Assembly: GCA_018398585.1 (NCBI GenBank)
Contig: JAGTTD010000021.1
Span: 1,014,501 to 1,078,500, forward strand
DNA from: Simmondsia chinensis
Taxonomy: Eukaryota; Streptophyta; Magnoliopsida; Caryophyllales; Simmondsiaceae
Reading direction: 5' to 3'
Length of the DNA: 64,000 nucleotides
Below the pieces are notes generated by a model that saw only the letters and a program-made list of their open reading frames with translations, had not been told where the DNA came from and searched no databases. A program made the position numbers and the translations under genes. Below are positions 19,442 through 31,720 of the stretch, piece by piece. The stretch's first letter is position 1, and each line of letters opens with the position of its first letter.

Positions 19442-21905
19442 ATAAGTCCTTGTGCAGTGCCGGCTCTGCTCAAGAAGGATGGTAGTTGGCGGATGTGTGT
19501 TGATAGTAGGTCTATCAACAAGATCACTGTATGTTATCGATTCCCCATTCCGAGATTGGATGACTTTCTTGATCAATCGCAGAACTCGAAGGTATTCACG
19601 AAGTTAGACTTGAAGAGCAGATACCACCGGGTTTGCATATCGTCGGGAGACGAGTGGAAAACCGTCTTCAAAACATGGGAGGGGCTTTACGAGTGGCTGG
19701 TCATGCCATTCAAATTGTCCAACGCACCAAGTACCTTCATGAGATTTATGAATCATGTGTTGCGTCCTTTCATCGGAAAGTTTGTTGTGATGTATTTTGA
19801 TGATATTCTGATTTGTAGCCGGGATCAAGTTGTGCATATCCAGCATCTAGAGGAAGTGCCGAGCACCTTGCGAGGGCAGAGTCTATTTGCTGCCTTGAAG
19901 AAATGTGAGTTTATGAGGGACGAGGTAACCTTCCTTGGGTTCATTGTGTCCAATATATATTAGCTGATGAGGGGAAGATAACGGCGATATGGGATTGGCC
20001 ACCGCCAAAGACAGTTGGCGAAATTAGGAGCTTCCATGGGTTGGCGTCTTTCTATAGGCGGTTCGTGCCCGGCTTTAGTTCAATGATGCCGCCAATCACG
20101 AATTGCATGAGGGGAGTTCCTTTGCTTGGATGCCAAAGGCAGCTCATGCCTTTGAGGAAATCAAGAGGAGGCTAACCATGGCACTGATATTAGCCCTACC
20201 AAATTTTCAGAAGACGTTTGAAACTTCACACAGACGCCTCAAAGGTTGGAATTGGCATTGTGCTCAGCTAAGAGGGAAGGCCAATCGCATACTTTAGTGA
20301 GAAGCTTGATGGGAGTAGGTTGAATTACTCCACTTATGATATTGAGTTCAACGCGATAGTTTGGGCGCTAAGGCATTGGAAGTCCTACCTTGCCAGCTGA
20401 GAGTTCGTATTATAATCCGACAACATCTCATTAAATTATATAAACAGCCAAGATAAGCTATCAGATCGACATGCCAAGTGGGCAAGCTTCATTCAGCTTT
20501 TCACTTCGTGATTAAGCACAAGTCTGGTGTCTTGAACAAAGTAGCGAATGCAGTGAGTAGGAGGAACCTCATATTATCGTAGAGTAGGGTCATGGTAACC
20601 AGATTTGATCAATGGGCGGATCAGTATCATGACGATTCCACTTTTGGTGAGACATGGCAGGAAGCACAATTGGGTTCTGTTCCCGGTTACTCTGTTCATG
20701 ATGGGTTCCTTTTTAAAGGAAATCAACTTTGTGTTCTGGATTCGAGCTTACGGCTTAAAGTCATTGAGGAGAGGCACAACGCAGGGCACGTGGGATGGGA
20801 CAAGATGTTGCAACTCATTATCGCCAACTATTTCTAGCCATCTTTGCACATGGAGGGCGAGAAGTTTGTTAGGCGCTACCATATATGCCAGGTCTCAAGG
20901 GCGGAGTGACCAACACACCCCTTTATACGCCGCTACTAGTTCCAAGCCAACCATGGACGGATGTGAGTATGGACTCTGTGCTGGGCTTACCAAGGACTAC
21001 GGGAGGCATTGACTCGATTTTCGTTGTGGTGGTTCATTTCTCCAAGATGGCTCACTTAATTGGTTGTAAGAAAGCCATCGACGCTGTTCATGTGGCGGGA
21101 TTGTATCTCTGAGAAAGTCAGTTTGCCGGGAAGCACTATCACTGATAGAGATGTCCAGTTTGTGAACTTCTTCTAGAAGGCGTTATAGAAGAAGGCACAT
21201 ACCGCTCTTGCCTTCGGCACTGTTCATCACCCCCAAATTGATAGCCAAACCGAGGTAACAAACCCTTCGTTGGGGAACTTACTTCATTGTTTGGTTGCTG
21301 ACAATGCCAAGGGTTGGGAACAAAAACTTTATCAGGCTGAGTTCGCCTACAATAGTTCGGTCAACAGGAGTACAGGGTTTTCGCCTGTCAAGGTCGACTA
21401 TGGGTTTGTATTGAGAGCTCCGATTGATTTGACGTTAGTACCAGACCTTACTTGCCAGAATGGTAAAGTTAAGGACTTCATCCTCAATCTCAAGGATATA
21501 CACGAGCAAACCCGAGCATAACTCCTGGAAGCTAGCGCCAAGTATAAGTTGGCGAGTGACAGACACATTCAACATCGGTGATCAGGTTTGCGCTATCTTA
21601 ACGCAGGAAGGATTTCCAGCTTAAGAGTACAATAAGTTTGACGGCGCAAGAACCTCTAAAGATCATTGGCAAGGTAAATAACAATGCCTGCAGTTTTTAG
21701 TTACCAACCGATATACGGACTTCTGACATTTTCAACGTTAAGCACTTTACCCCATTCTTTGACGACAATGACCCGATAGTTGCATTGGCAAATTCGAAGG
21801 TGAATTCTCTCCGGCCTAGGGAGGATAATGCAATCGGCAACAGCTTGACAGGTAGAGTTGGCAACAAGGGGGTTGGCAGGTTAGATTGGGATGCAACAAA
21901 ATACA
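19442..21905 (+). mobile_element. Ty3/gypsy chromovirus remnant (RT, RNase H, integrase)
   Basis: It starts inside the reverse transcriptase. RT at 19457-19963 shows [41 protein letters not shown] and the catalytic box YFDDI. A frame break follows, then [19 protein letters not shown], RNase H pieces ([10 protein letters not shown]..., KHKSGVLNKVANA) and integrase at 20592-21521 ([31 protein letters not shown]). Degraded post-integrase sequence runs to about 21905 (IFNVKHFTPFF). Many stops and frameshifts are present. There is no gag, no protease and no LTR on either side, so it is a fragment of a dead element. Confidence 0.85.
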
Positions 21906-22815
21906 GATAGCAGTTATTGATTACAAGTTAACTTTTATTTTTCAAATTTAAATTTTAAATTATCTTTTAGTATTTTATTCTTAATCAAATATCGCCTCTA
22001 TTTAAATTTTTTTCTAAATCTAAAGTTCAACTCATTCAATTATAAATTTTGTTTTCATATTTTAGAAATCTCTCTTTATTAGTTGTGAAAGTTAACCTTA
22101 TTTTCCCCTTTACTTTATTAGTACTTAATAAAATTTTAAAAAAAAACGTTGTTTTTTTCAATCTTTTATTTACACGCTACATCAATACATACTACCTAAA
22201 AACGAGTAGATTACACACAATTGGCTTGAGCAATGAATGTCCTTGCTATGTGGTATGTTAGCGTACCTTGACCCTACGTGGTTCTTAGAATACGCCTCTC
22301 ACTCATTATAAACTGTATACAATGACTAGAAACATCGATACTAATGACCCAAATATTACTAATCCCGAGCCAGACATAACTAAAGCAACCCAAATCACTT
22401 TTAAGCCCCAAATTTTATGGACCCCGAACTTTAAAGTTTTTATATCAATGGTTAATAATACTAAATTTTGTAATCAAAATATTTATAATTGATTGCATAT
22501 AAAAGACGCAATTTAAAATTTTTACTCAGGGCCCTAAAAATGCCAAGGACCGACACTAAAACTAACACATACGGGCATATCCAATTACGTAAAACATGTT
22601 GACACTATACATACTACATGTCAACATTATACATACTACACTAACATTAGATCGATTACGCTAGTAATACAAAAAAAGGACGTATGTTACATGGTTACAA
22701 CCATCCTGTTCTGAAAACGGAGTTAGACCCTTAAAACAAGAAAGATCAATTTGAACAGACATACTAACAAAGTAAGTAACTCTCAAAACAGAATTACCCA
22801 AAACAGCAAACAAGT
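21906..22815. other. AT-rich 3' flank of the heat-shock gene
   Basis: No supportable gene or transposon. The last part (about 22690-22815) would hold the 3' untranslated region of the minus-strand heat-shock gene. Confidence 0.4.
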
Positions 22816-25011
22816 TTAAGATATGGCGACTTCAACAGTCTTGGGCTTAGGCGGCGGGGGAAGCTTCTCGACAGTTACAACGAGGACACCGTTCTCGCAC
22901 TTGGCAGTGATGGCGGAGACGTTGGCATCTTCCGGGAGCCGGAATTTTCGGGCAAGGTTCTGAGGAGGCCTTCTTTCAAGCCTAATGTACTTGCATCCTT
23001 CTTTCTCCCCCTCTTCTCTCTTCCTCTTGCCATTGCTCTTCACCACCAGTACGTTCTCTTCCTCTACCGTCACCTGCACTCATCCATCAATACTACGTTA
23101 AACACTACAACAACAACTAACAATAAACCCAGTGCCATAAGAGTTCCCGCATAAGGGGGTAGATGTACGCAGCCTTCCCCCTTTCAGGAGCTACCTTGAA
23201 GAAATGCAGTTTCCGAGGACCCCCAACCTAATCAGCTAGTCCGCAACATCATAGCATAGAAGCCGGCGGTGTTAAAACACTATAGTACCGAATTTCATGC
23301 TGACGGTGTTAAACACTCTAGTATCGAATTTTTATTTTATTTTTGAGCAAACAAGACGGACCAAGGCCCAAAACTGACACTGACATTCCAAATCCTATTA
23401 AAAAATAACAGAGAATTTCTGAATGGGACAGACCATCACCTATGATTACAACATTTAACAAAGGGGAACTTGACAACTACATGAACCGGTCCATTACAAT
23501 CTCGAGGAATCTATTGAGAATATATACATCCAAAACCATCCTTAAGCCTAAAAATATCCTTAACAATTGCTTGAATCGACCATCGTGGAAAACTAGATCA
23601 AGGATAGCAACAATTTCTTATTCAAATTATGAAGAAAATAGACAAGGAAATTATCAAATGATTGTAAAATTTAGAACTTCTAAGATATAAATCAAAGGGT
23701 TAATCATATCACTGATTCCTGTACTTTGTTAATTGTATCAATTTTATTTCTTCTAATTGCGTCAACTTAGTCCTTATACCATTTTAATTATGTCAATTGT
23801 TAATTTAATGACGTAATTTTACATGGCGCAATTAGGTTGCATGCACGTAACAAGTAACACAATACAAGTCTACGCGTTGACCCAATATGAATAAACCATA
23901 ATCTAGCTATTAAAATTCCATCACCAATTTCCCATAAATTCTACTTCAAGGACTAACCAACATTTCCAGTGCCTCAAGGGCTCCTGCCTAAGAAGGATCT
24001 TAGAGGGTTGGATATACGCAGCCTCACTCCTTCATGTTAAGGTTGTTTTCGAGTACCTCACTTCAAAGACTAAATTGATACAATTTAAATTGTATAGAGA
24101 AACAATTGACTTGATTAAATGTACAAAAACTAAATTAATACAATAAGTGTAAATAGCCCTAAATCTAAATAAGATTTTGTCACAATATCAGTGGAGAATA
24201 TATGGCTAAATTCTCCAAGCTGAGATGGAAGATAAGTGAGCCAAACCAAACCAAACCGAACCAAAGCAAAGGATCATATCTATTCAAACTTAAGTTCGAT
24301 AAGCTTTAACAAGCCAGTGTTGAAGCTGATCGTTTTGTCAGGCTTCAAAACTACCGTCCACATAACGTCTACCGAAACGCAATCACTTAGAACAGGACGA
24401 CTCATACTAGGATCATGCTTTATAGATTGGCCAAACTTTACAGATTTAACTAGTGTGAGATTGTGACGTTACAAATTCAATAAGATATTAGTATGTTATA
24501 CTGTTGGCAACTCGGCTCAAGCCTTTGACCATCATTGATATCAAGAGAAAAGAGTAGATGAAAATCGAAGTCATTGGCTAATAAAATTATAAGACCATTT
24601 CAATTAACCGGCTATTCTAAAAGTTTAAAGTGACCAATCGCCAATAGTCAAAGAAAAAAGGAAAACAATTATAACTAGCTGATATTAATGAATTAGCCCA
24701 CTAAACTTATATATCAGTATTTCATATCTCATAACACCAATGTGTGATTCTTACTGGACTCGCAGGTAAGGTTCAAGAAATTCCCGAGATACCTGGATGT
24801 CAGATTTCGAGAGGCCAGGGACGTCCATGAAGAACACATACTCATTGGGGTTATCAATTATATCGACAGGAATTGATCCCACTCCCCTGTTGCCATTGTT
24901 GTCCCGGGCCCTCAAATCCGGGAACATGAACTTCTCTAGGGTTTCTGGAATGTTCCATAAGCTGCTGCTCCCAAAATCTGCATTGAACACATCCCCTCCT
25001 GCTCTGCTCAT
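22816..25011 (-). CDS. Class III small heat-shock protein (17.4 kDa type), two coding exons
   Basis: Exon 1 is 25011-24793 and exon 2 is 23073-22816, joined by a 1719-bp GT-AG intron; 158 residues. The ATG at 25011 is preferred because the frame extends upstream only through a GTG. The N-terminal arm is followed by an alpha-crystallin domain from about residue 46: [20 protein letters not shown], then SDIQ at the splice junction, then [36 protein letters not shown] and the hallmark GVLVVTV at residues 135-141. The [12 protein letters not shown] insert and the PPKPKTVEV tail are typical of plant class III proteins, ATP-independent chaperones that hold unfolding clients under heat and in seeds. 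The intron contains two RTE/SINE tails and a MITE. Confidence 0.93.
23108..23270 (-). mobile_element. RTE LINE 3' end, copy C6, in the heat-shock gene intron
   Basis: Plus strand reads acaacaacaactaac, cagtgccataagagttcccg, ggtagatgtacgcagcctt, gtttccgaggacccccaacc, then LINE 3' UTR words (gcatagaagcc). Flanked by gttaaacacta (23097-23107) and gttaaaacacta (23271-23282), a target duplication with a one-base indel. Confidence 0.75.
23268..23337. repeat. Short tandem duplication
   Basis: The words ggtgttaaaacactatagta and ggtgttaaacactctagta followed by ccgaattt / tcgaattt form two adjacent, slightly diverged units. Confidence 0.7.
23697..24160. mobile_element. MITE 'aatttagtcc' family copy, interrupted by C7
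   Basis: Left end gggttaatcatatc, then gtactttgttaattgtatca. Right end caataagtgtaaatagccct mirrors it. The RTE/SINE tail at 23957-24059 splits it. It lies inside the heat-shock gene intron. Confidence 0.65.
23957..24059 (-). mobile_element. RTE/SINE tail copy C7 nested in a MITE
   Basis: Plus strand reads cagtgcctcaagggctcctg, ggatatacgcagcctcactc, gttgttttcgagtacc. Flanked by acttcaaggactaa (23943-23956) and acttcaaagactaa (24060-24073), a 14-bp duplication with one mismatch. Confidence 0.85.
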
Positions 25012-25034
25012 CTTTCCTCTGTGTGTACCAATCA

Positions 25035-26297
25035 CTGCAGGGCGTTATCTGTTGGAAGAATCATACATCAACATCAAGCACAAACAGAAGCGAAAAATTA
25101 GCAACAAAAGGGAAAACAACACATAAAAATTTTACATGAAAACCCTTTCTTAACAAGGAAAAAAAAATCATAAAACCTAAACGAATACCTCATCCACTAT
25201 AAAATCTAAAAAAATTACAATTTTCAATTATAACCTTGAACCCCCAAACTACAATCTTACTGTAAAATTTAAAAAGTTACATTTCTAATCATAACCCCCA
25301 AATCCCATACGACAATCTTTTATCAAGCGTGCGTGACTATTACTTATACAGTCAGTCACCAACCATCTCAAAATAAATATAAAAATCTGCAGTCTTACTC
25401 TAAGATTAATAATTTTACTCTAATAATAAAATTAATCTTAAAATAATAATCAAAGCACTAAGCTTTATTTAGTATGCAAAAAGTAAACTCATAAAGTAAA
25501 AATTTATAAAAAAATACAAATTTTAACTTTAATTTAATTGTCAAAAAATACACAAAATGTAAAAAACAAAAATTACTTATTAATAATCAAAGCACTAAGC
25601 CTTGTTTGATATGCAAAAAAAATAAACACATAAAATAAAAATTCATTAAAAAACTACTTATTAATTTTTAATTCTTTTTAAAATATAAAAAATAACTTAT
25701 ATAACCTGTAGTAAAAAATTTCAAAATATCCCCTTATCTTTTGCTTTAAAAATAAAAATTTCCTTACAAATAAAAACACTCATAAAATTTCCACATTTTT
25801 AAAAATTTATCGCTTAATCCCATGCAACTTATTTTTGACCATTTTACCCATAATGTTTAATTTTATTTTTAAAAAAAAATTTTATATTATTAAATAAAAA
25901 TTAAATATTTTATATTTTTATATAAAGTCAGAAGATAAAATTATTTTTAAAATTTTTACAAAAAAATATTATGAGATAAAATATAATTTTTTTTATTGAG
26001 AGACAAAATAGTCAAAAAAAATTAATTGGGAGCAAAGTAAAATATTTTCAAAAATTAGGAGATTTAGCGAGTAGTTTTACTAGTGAGGAGTTTTTTTGTT
26101 ATTAAAACACAAGTTAGAAGAATTTTCTGTAATTTATGCCTCCCAAATAAAATTCTATATTTTATCTTAACAATCAAATATATTTTACCTACTTCCTACA
26201 AAATTGACAAAGAAATTAAACATCCAAAAAATATAATTTTACGTAAGAATTTAATTTATGTGTCAATCAAATAAGTTTAAAGATAACTACTTCTTAC
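25035..26297 (-). other. Probable leader intron of the heat-shock gene
   Basis: On the minus strand a strong donor (ctttatag then gtaagaag) begins at 26297 and a good acceptor (ccctgcag) ends at 25035, just 24 nt upstream of the start codon. The interval is AT-rich and has no coding potential. Two similar blocks near 25450-25540 and 25590-25680 (cactaagc, tgcaaaaa, taaaataaaaattcat) look like a degraded MITE. The splice prediction is inferred from signals only. Confidence 0.55.
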
Positions 26298-26452
26298 CTA
26301 TAAAGAGAGCTCCGGATTCTGATGAATTAGTGACAAGAACTCGATGATCTTCGGAAAAATTTTGATTTTGAATGTGGATGGAGACTTGAAGATCGAGGAA
26401 AGCGAGGGAATTTAAAGAGAGAGAAAGGTTTGTTCTAGGGATTTCGCACCTG

Positions 26453-26473
26453 TTCTTGCAGAACCATCTAGAA
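26453..26473 (-). promoter_or_regulatory. Heat-shock element
   Basis: On the minus strand the 21 bp contain TTCTAGATGG followed by TTCTGCAAGAA. That is TTC modules 10 bp apart with GAT/CAA in the intervening positions, an imperfect nTTCnnGAAnnTTCn array. It lies about 40 bp upstream of a TATA-like tttaaatt (26410-26417), as in plant heat-shock promoters. Confidence 0.65.
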
Positions 26474-26493
26474 AGATCTCATGTCTGGTGCTG

Positions 26494-26503
26494 GACACGT
26501 GTC
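26494..26503. promoter_or_regulatory. Palindromic G-box/ABRE
   Basis: An exact GACACGTGTC palindrome 20 bp upstream of the heat-shock element. ACGTG cores bind bZIP and bHLH factors; class III small heat-shock genes are also seed-expressed, which fits an ABRE role. Confidence 0.55.
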
Positions 26504-26594
26504 GGCATCTCTCCTATCCCCCTCCTGCAGTAACTGAGTCCACCTGTTAAGGAGGGAAGTTTTACGGTTTTAAGCCTCGTTTAGTTGCTGCATG

Positions 26595-27245
26595 TGTTGA
26601 AAAATTATGTATTTTATTGATTTAAAAATTATCTATTATTATCTATTTTATAAAATAAATAGTAAAAATTAAATTAATATTCAGGAATTAAATTGTCATT
26701 TATATCATTCAAAAGTCTGATTATATCACTAATTTAATTCTTCAGTTTCCTAACGTTGGCCACTAAATGGTGTGCATTCAATGTGAATTTTTTTACAGGC
26801 TCACTGTACGTTTACATGAAGGAAAAAAAAAAAATTTAAATTTATAGTATTTATGTCTATAAAAGCATGAGTCTTGCTGATAAGAAGTATATACAGAAAA
26901 AAAAAAAAAAGAAAACATCATTTCTTCATCCTCTACTCCTCTTTCAAAACTGTGAGTTTGGTAATTATAGTTCGGGGATCTTTGATCGCTGCACTGATAG
27001 AGGTCCCGACGGGTTGTTGAATCCTAGGAAAGGAGCGTATACAAATACAATATTCGTGCAGTAGGGGCGTTTCCTTTCTAAGGAGAGTGTTCTCACGTGC
27101 CTCTACCCAACACAGGCGTTTCTTAACCCTTTCTGATTTATATTGTCTTTAGATTGCTATTGTTATTTATGTTTCATTGAGCAACTCTACTTTGTTATAA
27201 TTATTGTTGAATTTTTGGAGCATTATATATTATATAGTTCTAACA
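26595..27245 (+). repeat. 5' LTR of copia element 1
   Basis: Begins tgttgaaaaattatg and ends gttctaaca (TGTT...AACA). Contains an A-run near 26897 and the words ggcgtttcctttctaagg. What follows (atcttagaaagg) is not the usual tggtatcagagc primer site. Confidence 0.9.
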
Positions 27246-27285
27246 ATCTTAGAAAGGAAAATAGCTTAATCCAAAAAAAAAAAAA

Positions 27286-28255
27286 ATGACTTTAAACATG
27301 GACCTTCTGAATGCTCCAACTAGTAAACCAGAAAAATTTACGGGACAAAATTTTCTCTGTTGGCAACAACAAATGAAGTTTTGGCTTACCGAATTAGGAT
27401 TATTTTCAGTGCTTCTCAATGATAAGGAAAAAGGTATTGAAAAAAACCTCAGAATCTAGTGGTACCCCTATTAGTAGTGATTCTACTTCAACTGATAAGT
27501 CCACTTCTAATGCTAAAGACATTTTATGTCATGGTAGAATTTTAAGTGCTTTATCTGATAATATTTATAGCATTTTTTGTCATATTAAATCTGCTTTAGA
27601 ACTATGAAATACACTTGATTATAGATATGGGACAGAAGAAAGAGGTTTAAAAACATGCTCAGTTGAAATTTGGCTTGATTTTCAAATGGTTGATGTTAAA
27701 AGTGTTACAGACCAAATTTATGAGTTTCAAAAAATGGTTTTTAACATAAAAATAAAGGGAATTGAAATCAATGACTTAGTGCTTGTTACTTTACTCATTA
27801 AAAAGTTACCACCATCATGGTCCGATTTTACTAGAAGTTTAAAACATAAACCTGAAAATTTTATTTTGGAAGAATTGTATGTTGCTTTGAAAATTGAGGA
27901 TAACCATCGCTCTTCTAAGAACCAAATGCAAAAAACTGAGTTTCAAGCTAAGGCTCATATTGTTGAAAATTCTTGTAAGCCAAGAAAAAAATATTTCAAG
28001 AAAAATAGTTCTAAACAATATCATGGTAGGAATAACAACAAAAACAATAATAATAATAATAATAGGCCTAAAGACAATAATAATCAGAACCAGTGTTGGG
28101 TATGTGGGAAGACCAATCACAGAGCTAAAGATTGCTACCACCGTCATGGACAAACCTCTAAATCTCAAAATGCTCCTAAGCCACAAGCTAATGTGGTGAC
28201 TGTGGGGGCTAACTCCGATTCCCATGCTAACAGGTATCAAGCACAAGAACTGTGA
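27286..28255 (+). pseudogene. Copia 1 gag with CCHC zinc knuckle
   Basis: Starts at ATG 27286 (MTLNMDLLNAPTSKPEKFTG, then CWQQQMKFWL). A frame break occurs near 27430 and a TGA at 27605 replaces a conserved Trp (LEL-stop-NTLDYRYG). The later part at 27686-28255 has LPPSWSDFTRSLKH, an Asn-rich run near 28040-28090 and the knuckle CWVCGKTNHRAKDC. The frame runs out just where the protease should start. Confidence 0.9.
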
Positions 28256-29718
28256 GCATGGGGAATGGGAGTGTGGCTCGTGTCCTAGGACAAGGAAAAG
28301 TCCATTTAGAGTTGTCATCTGGAAAATTCTTAACTTTGGATGATGTTCTTCACGTGCCTGACATTAGGAAGAATTTGATTAGTGCGTCTCTTTTAGTTCA
28401 ACAAGGTTTTAAAGTAGTTTTTGAGTCAAATAAAGTAGTGATTAGTAGATTTGGTTCCTTTGTTGGTAAAGGATACTTGTTAGATGGTCTTTTTCAGTTG
28501 AGTATATTGCATTCTTCTAATAATTCAATATCCGCATCTTCTTTATCTATTTCGAATGTTGAAAGTTGTGATGCTTGGCATGGTAGACTTGGTCACGTTA
28601 ACTTAAATACAATGAAAAGAATGATGCATATGGACCTTATTCCTAAGTCTCATGTTACTATGAAAGAAAAATGCGAAATATGTGTACAAGCTAAACAACC
28701 TAGAAAACCGTTCAAATCGGCACATAGAGAAACCAAGTTGTTAGAATTAGTTCATAGTGATGTTTGCGATAATAACCTTGTCTTAACTCGAGGTGGGAAA
28801 ATATATTTTATTACTTTTATAGATGATTTCTCAAAATATTGCTATGTTTATTTGATTAACTTGAAAAGTGAGTTATTTGATAAATTTAAGATTTATAAAG
28901 CGGAAGCAGAAAATCAATTAGAACGAAAAATAAAAATATTACGTTCCGATAGGGGTGGTGAATATGCTTTAACTGATATGAAAGAATTTTGTGAAGTTCA
29001 ATGTATCATACATCAAGTATCACCACCTTATTCCCCTCAATCTAATTGTGTAGCAGAAAGAAAAAATAAAACATTGTTAGATATGGTCAATGTGATGCTC
29101 ATATGTTCTGGTTTACCTAATAGCTTATGAGGTAAAGCTCTTTTTTCTGCATGCTATATTTTGAATAGAGTACCATATAAAAATATTGATAAAACGCTAT
29201 ATGAACTGTGAAAAATTAGAAAACCTTCTTTAAAACACTTAAAAGTGTGGGGGTCATTGGCTAAGGTGAATATTCCTGTTGTAAAGAAAAGAAAAATTGG
29301 CCCTAAAACTGTAGATTGTGCATTTGTTGGGTATTCTTTGAATAGTACCACTTATAGATTTTTGGTATTAAATTCAAAAGTTCCTGAAATTTCTAATAAT
29401 ACCATTATTGAATCTCGTGATGCTGCCTTCTTTGAAAGTATTTTTCCTATGAAAAACAAGATTTTTATACAAAATTTTGATGGTAGTTCTTCTAACTCAC
29501 GTAGACCTATACGTTTAAAGAATGATGATTATTCTCATGATGAGCCTAGGAGAAGTAAAAGAGCTAGAAAATCTAAAACATTTGGTGATGACTTTTACAC
29601 ATTTTTGCTAGAAGATGACCCTAAAACTTATAGAGAAGTAATGCAATCGGTTGATGCTCCTTTTTGGAAAGAAGCAGTAAGAGACGAAATAGATTCCCTT
29701 ATGTCCAACAAAACTTGA
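28252..29718 (+). pseudogene. Copia 1 GAG-pre-integrase and integrase
   Basis: MGNGSVARVLGQGKVHLELS leads into VLHVPDIRKNLISASLL, then the integrase zinc-binding region (WHGRLGHVN ... CEICVQAKQ), the catalytic core (LVHSDVC, ITFIDDFSKYCYVYLI, RSDRGGEY) and the QSNCVAERKN segment. TGA codons at 29128 and 29208 replace conserved Trp residues (SL-stop-GKAL and YEL-stop-KIRKP). The second part reads VWGSLAKVNIPV, FVGYSLNSTTYRF and PRRSKRARK. Confidence 0.92.
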
Positions 29719-29721
29719 GTC

Positions 29722-30450
29722 TTGACTGATTTACCCTATGGGTGCAAAATAATTGGTTGTAAATGGGTTTTCCGCAAAAAATTAAGATCGGATGGGTCAA
29801 TTGATAAATTTAAAGCAAGACTTGTAGCTAAGGGATTTAAACAAGAGGAAGGGGTTGATTATTTTGACACATATTCACCGGTTTCTAAAATTACTACAAT
29901 AAGAATTTTATTGGATCTTGCCTCTATTTATAAGTTAGAAATTCACCAAATGGATGTTAAGACGGCATTTTTGAATGGTGATTTAGAAGAAGAAATTTAC
30001 ATGGACCAACCGAAAGGGTTTGTAATTCCCGGGCAAGGAAATAAAGTATGTAGGCTTGTAAAATCTCTTTATGGGTTAAAACGAGCTCCTAAACAATGGC
30101 ATGATAAGTTTGACCAAGTAATGCTTTCAAATGGTTTTCAAATAAATAGTGCAGATAAATGTGTATATATTAAACTAGTTGGTGACACATGTGTTATACT
30201 TTGTTTATATGTTGATGACATACTAATATTTGGAAGTAAGCTTTGTGATGTTATGGATACTAAATGTTTCTTGTCTAATAGTTTTGATATGAAAGATCTT
30301 GGTCCGGTTGATATTATACTAGGAATGAAATTAATTAAAAATAAAAATGGCATTATATATTGTCTCAAGCACACTACATTGAGAATTTGTTGTTTAAGTT
30401 TGGTTATGCTAATGCCTCGCCTGTTTCAAGCACTTTTGATCCAACAATAA
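29722..30450 (+). pseudogene. Copia 1 reverse transcriptase
   Basis: IGCKWVFRKKLRSDGSIDKF, KARLVAKGFKQEEGVDYFDT, MDVKTAFLNGDLEEEIYM, LYGLKRAPKQWH and the catalytic LYVDDI box. A TGA at 29716-29718, just before this stretch, replaces Trp in NKT-stop-VL. The frame breaks near 30360, where the next segment continues in another frame. Confidence 0.93.
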
Positions 30451-31160
30451 AGTTAATGAAGAATATGGGTGAAGGTGTTTCACAATATAAATATTCCCAA
30501 ATTATTGGATCTTTGCTGCATTTGGCCAATCATACTAGACCCGATATATCTTATGTTGTATCTAGATTAGGAAGATATACACATAACCCAAGTATTTTAC
30601 ATTGAAGTGCTTTAGAGAGGGTATTTAAATACCTAAAAGGAACTCTAAAGCATGCTATTCACTATTGTGGTCTTCCTGCTGTGGTTGAAGGATTCAGCGA
30701 TGCTAACTGGATAGCAGACTCTGAAGACAATAAATCAACAAGTGGTTATGTGTTTACATTTGGTAGTGGTGCAGTATCTTGGAAGTCTGCAAAGCAGACA
30801 ATTATCTCTCGTTCCACCATGGAGGCTGAAATAGTGGCACTGGATGCTGCTAGTACTGAAGCTGAATGGATTAAAAGTTGTATAGTCGACATACCATTAT
30901 TGCCTAAACCCGTACCTCCGATTTTAATACATTGCGATAGTCAAGCTGCAATAGCTAAGACTAAAAGTAAAAATTTTAATGAGAAAAGGAGGCATCTAAG
31001 GGTAAGGCATAGATCGATAAGACATCTAATTTCTCATGGTGTAATTGCTGTTGATTTCATCAGGTCAGAAGATAATGTAGCGGATCCGCTCACGAAAGGA
31101 CTGGCGTGCCAACAAGTTGTTCAATCATCGAGGGGAATGGGACTGAAGCCCATAAATTAA
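30360..31160 (+). pseudogene. Copia 1 RT C-terminus and RNase H
   Basis: HYIENLLFKFGYANASPVST-like start, then HTRPDISYVVSRLGRYTHNP, a TGA at 30603 in place of Trp (LH-stop-SALERVFKYLKGT), GFSDANWIADSEDNKSTSGY, SRSTMEAEIVALDAA, HCDSQAAI and EDNVADPLTKGL. RNase H catalytic D and E residues are visible. Confidence 0.92.
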
Positions 31161-31720
31161 TCACCACAGTGGAAACCCGTCCTCAGAGGTATGGCGATCC
31201 CATGAATGAGATTCAATGGGTACAAACGAAACTGATGGGTGATTGAAAGAGCACAAATTATACTATTTATAGCGGGGTATTCCCGGGTTCCATTCCTAAG
31301 GTGAGATGCTCTTTACTGTGATGTTCAAGGCAGAGGTATACTCTTAATGGACTTGATGGCACGATATGTGCGGGGTGATGATCACAGATCACCCTTGGAG
31401 GGTTCACCTACGTGAGTGTGGTGGTGGGGTCGCCACTGTGGGAAATGGGTTGTTTTCTAATGACACTCATGAGATAGGATTTGTGCGCATGACCGTAACG
31501 CGCCCCACTGATAGAACTTTATAATTACCAGTATTCTGTGTGTGTGGTGGGTCCAGACCTGGTTATAAGAGATCTAGTTCAAAGCGTTTATGCTACTATG
31601 GTTTCTTCAGGTTAAAGCTCATTTACACTAAGTGTTGGTTCAAACCCGAAAGGTACCCACATGTATTAACGGAATACAATGCTCACTAAGTTTTAAAAAT
31701 TTTTAAATCATGTGGGGGAT

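Noticed and set aside
28021..28110. CRISPR-like or tandem repeat at the aat/aac run
   Set aside because: It is the Asn-rich coding part of copia gag before the zinc knuckle.
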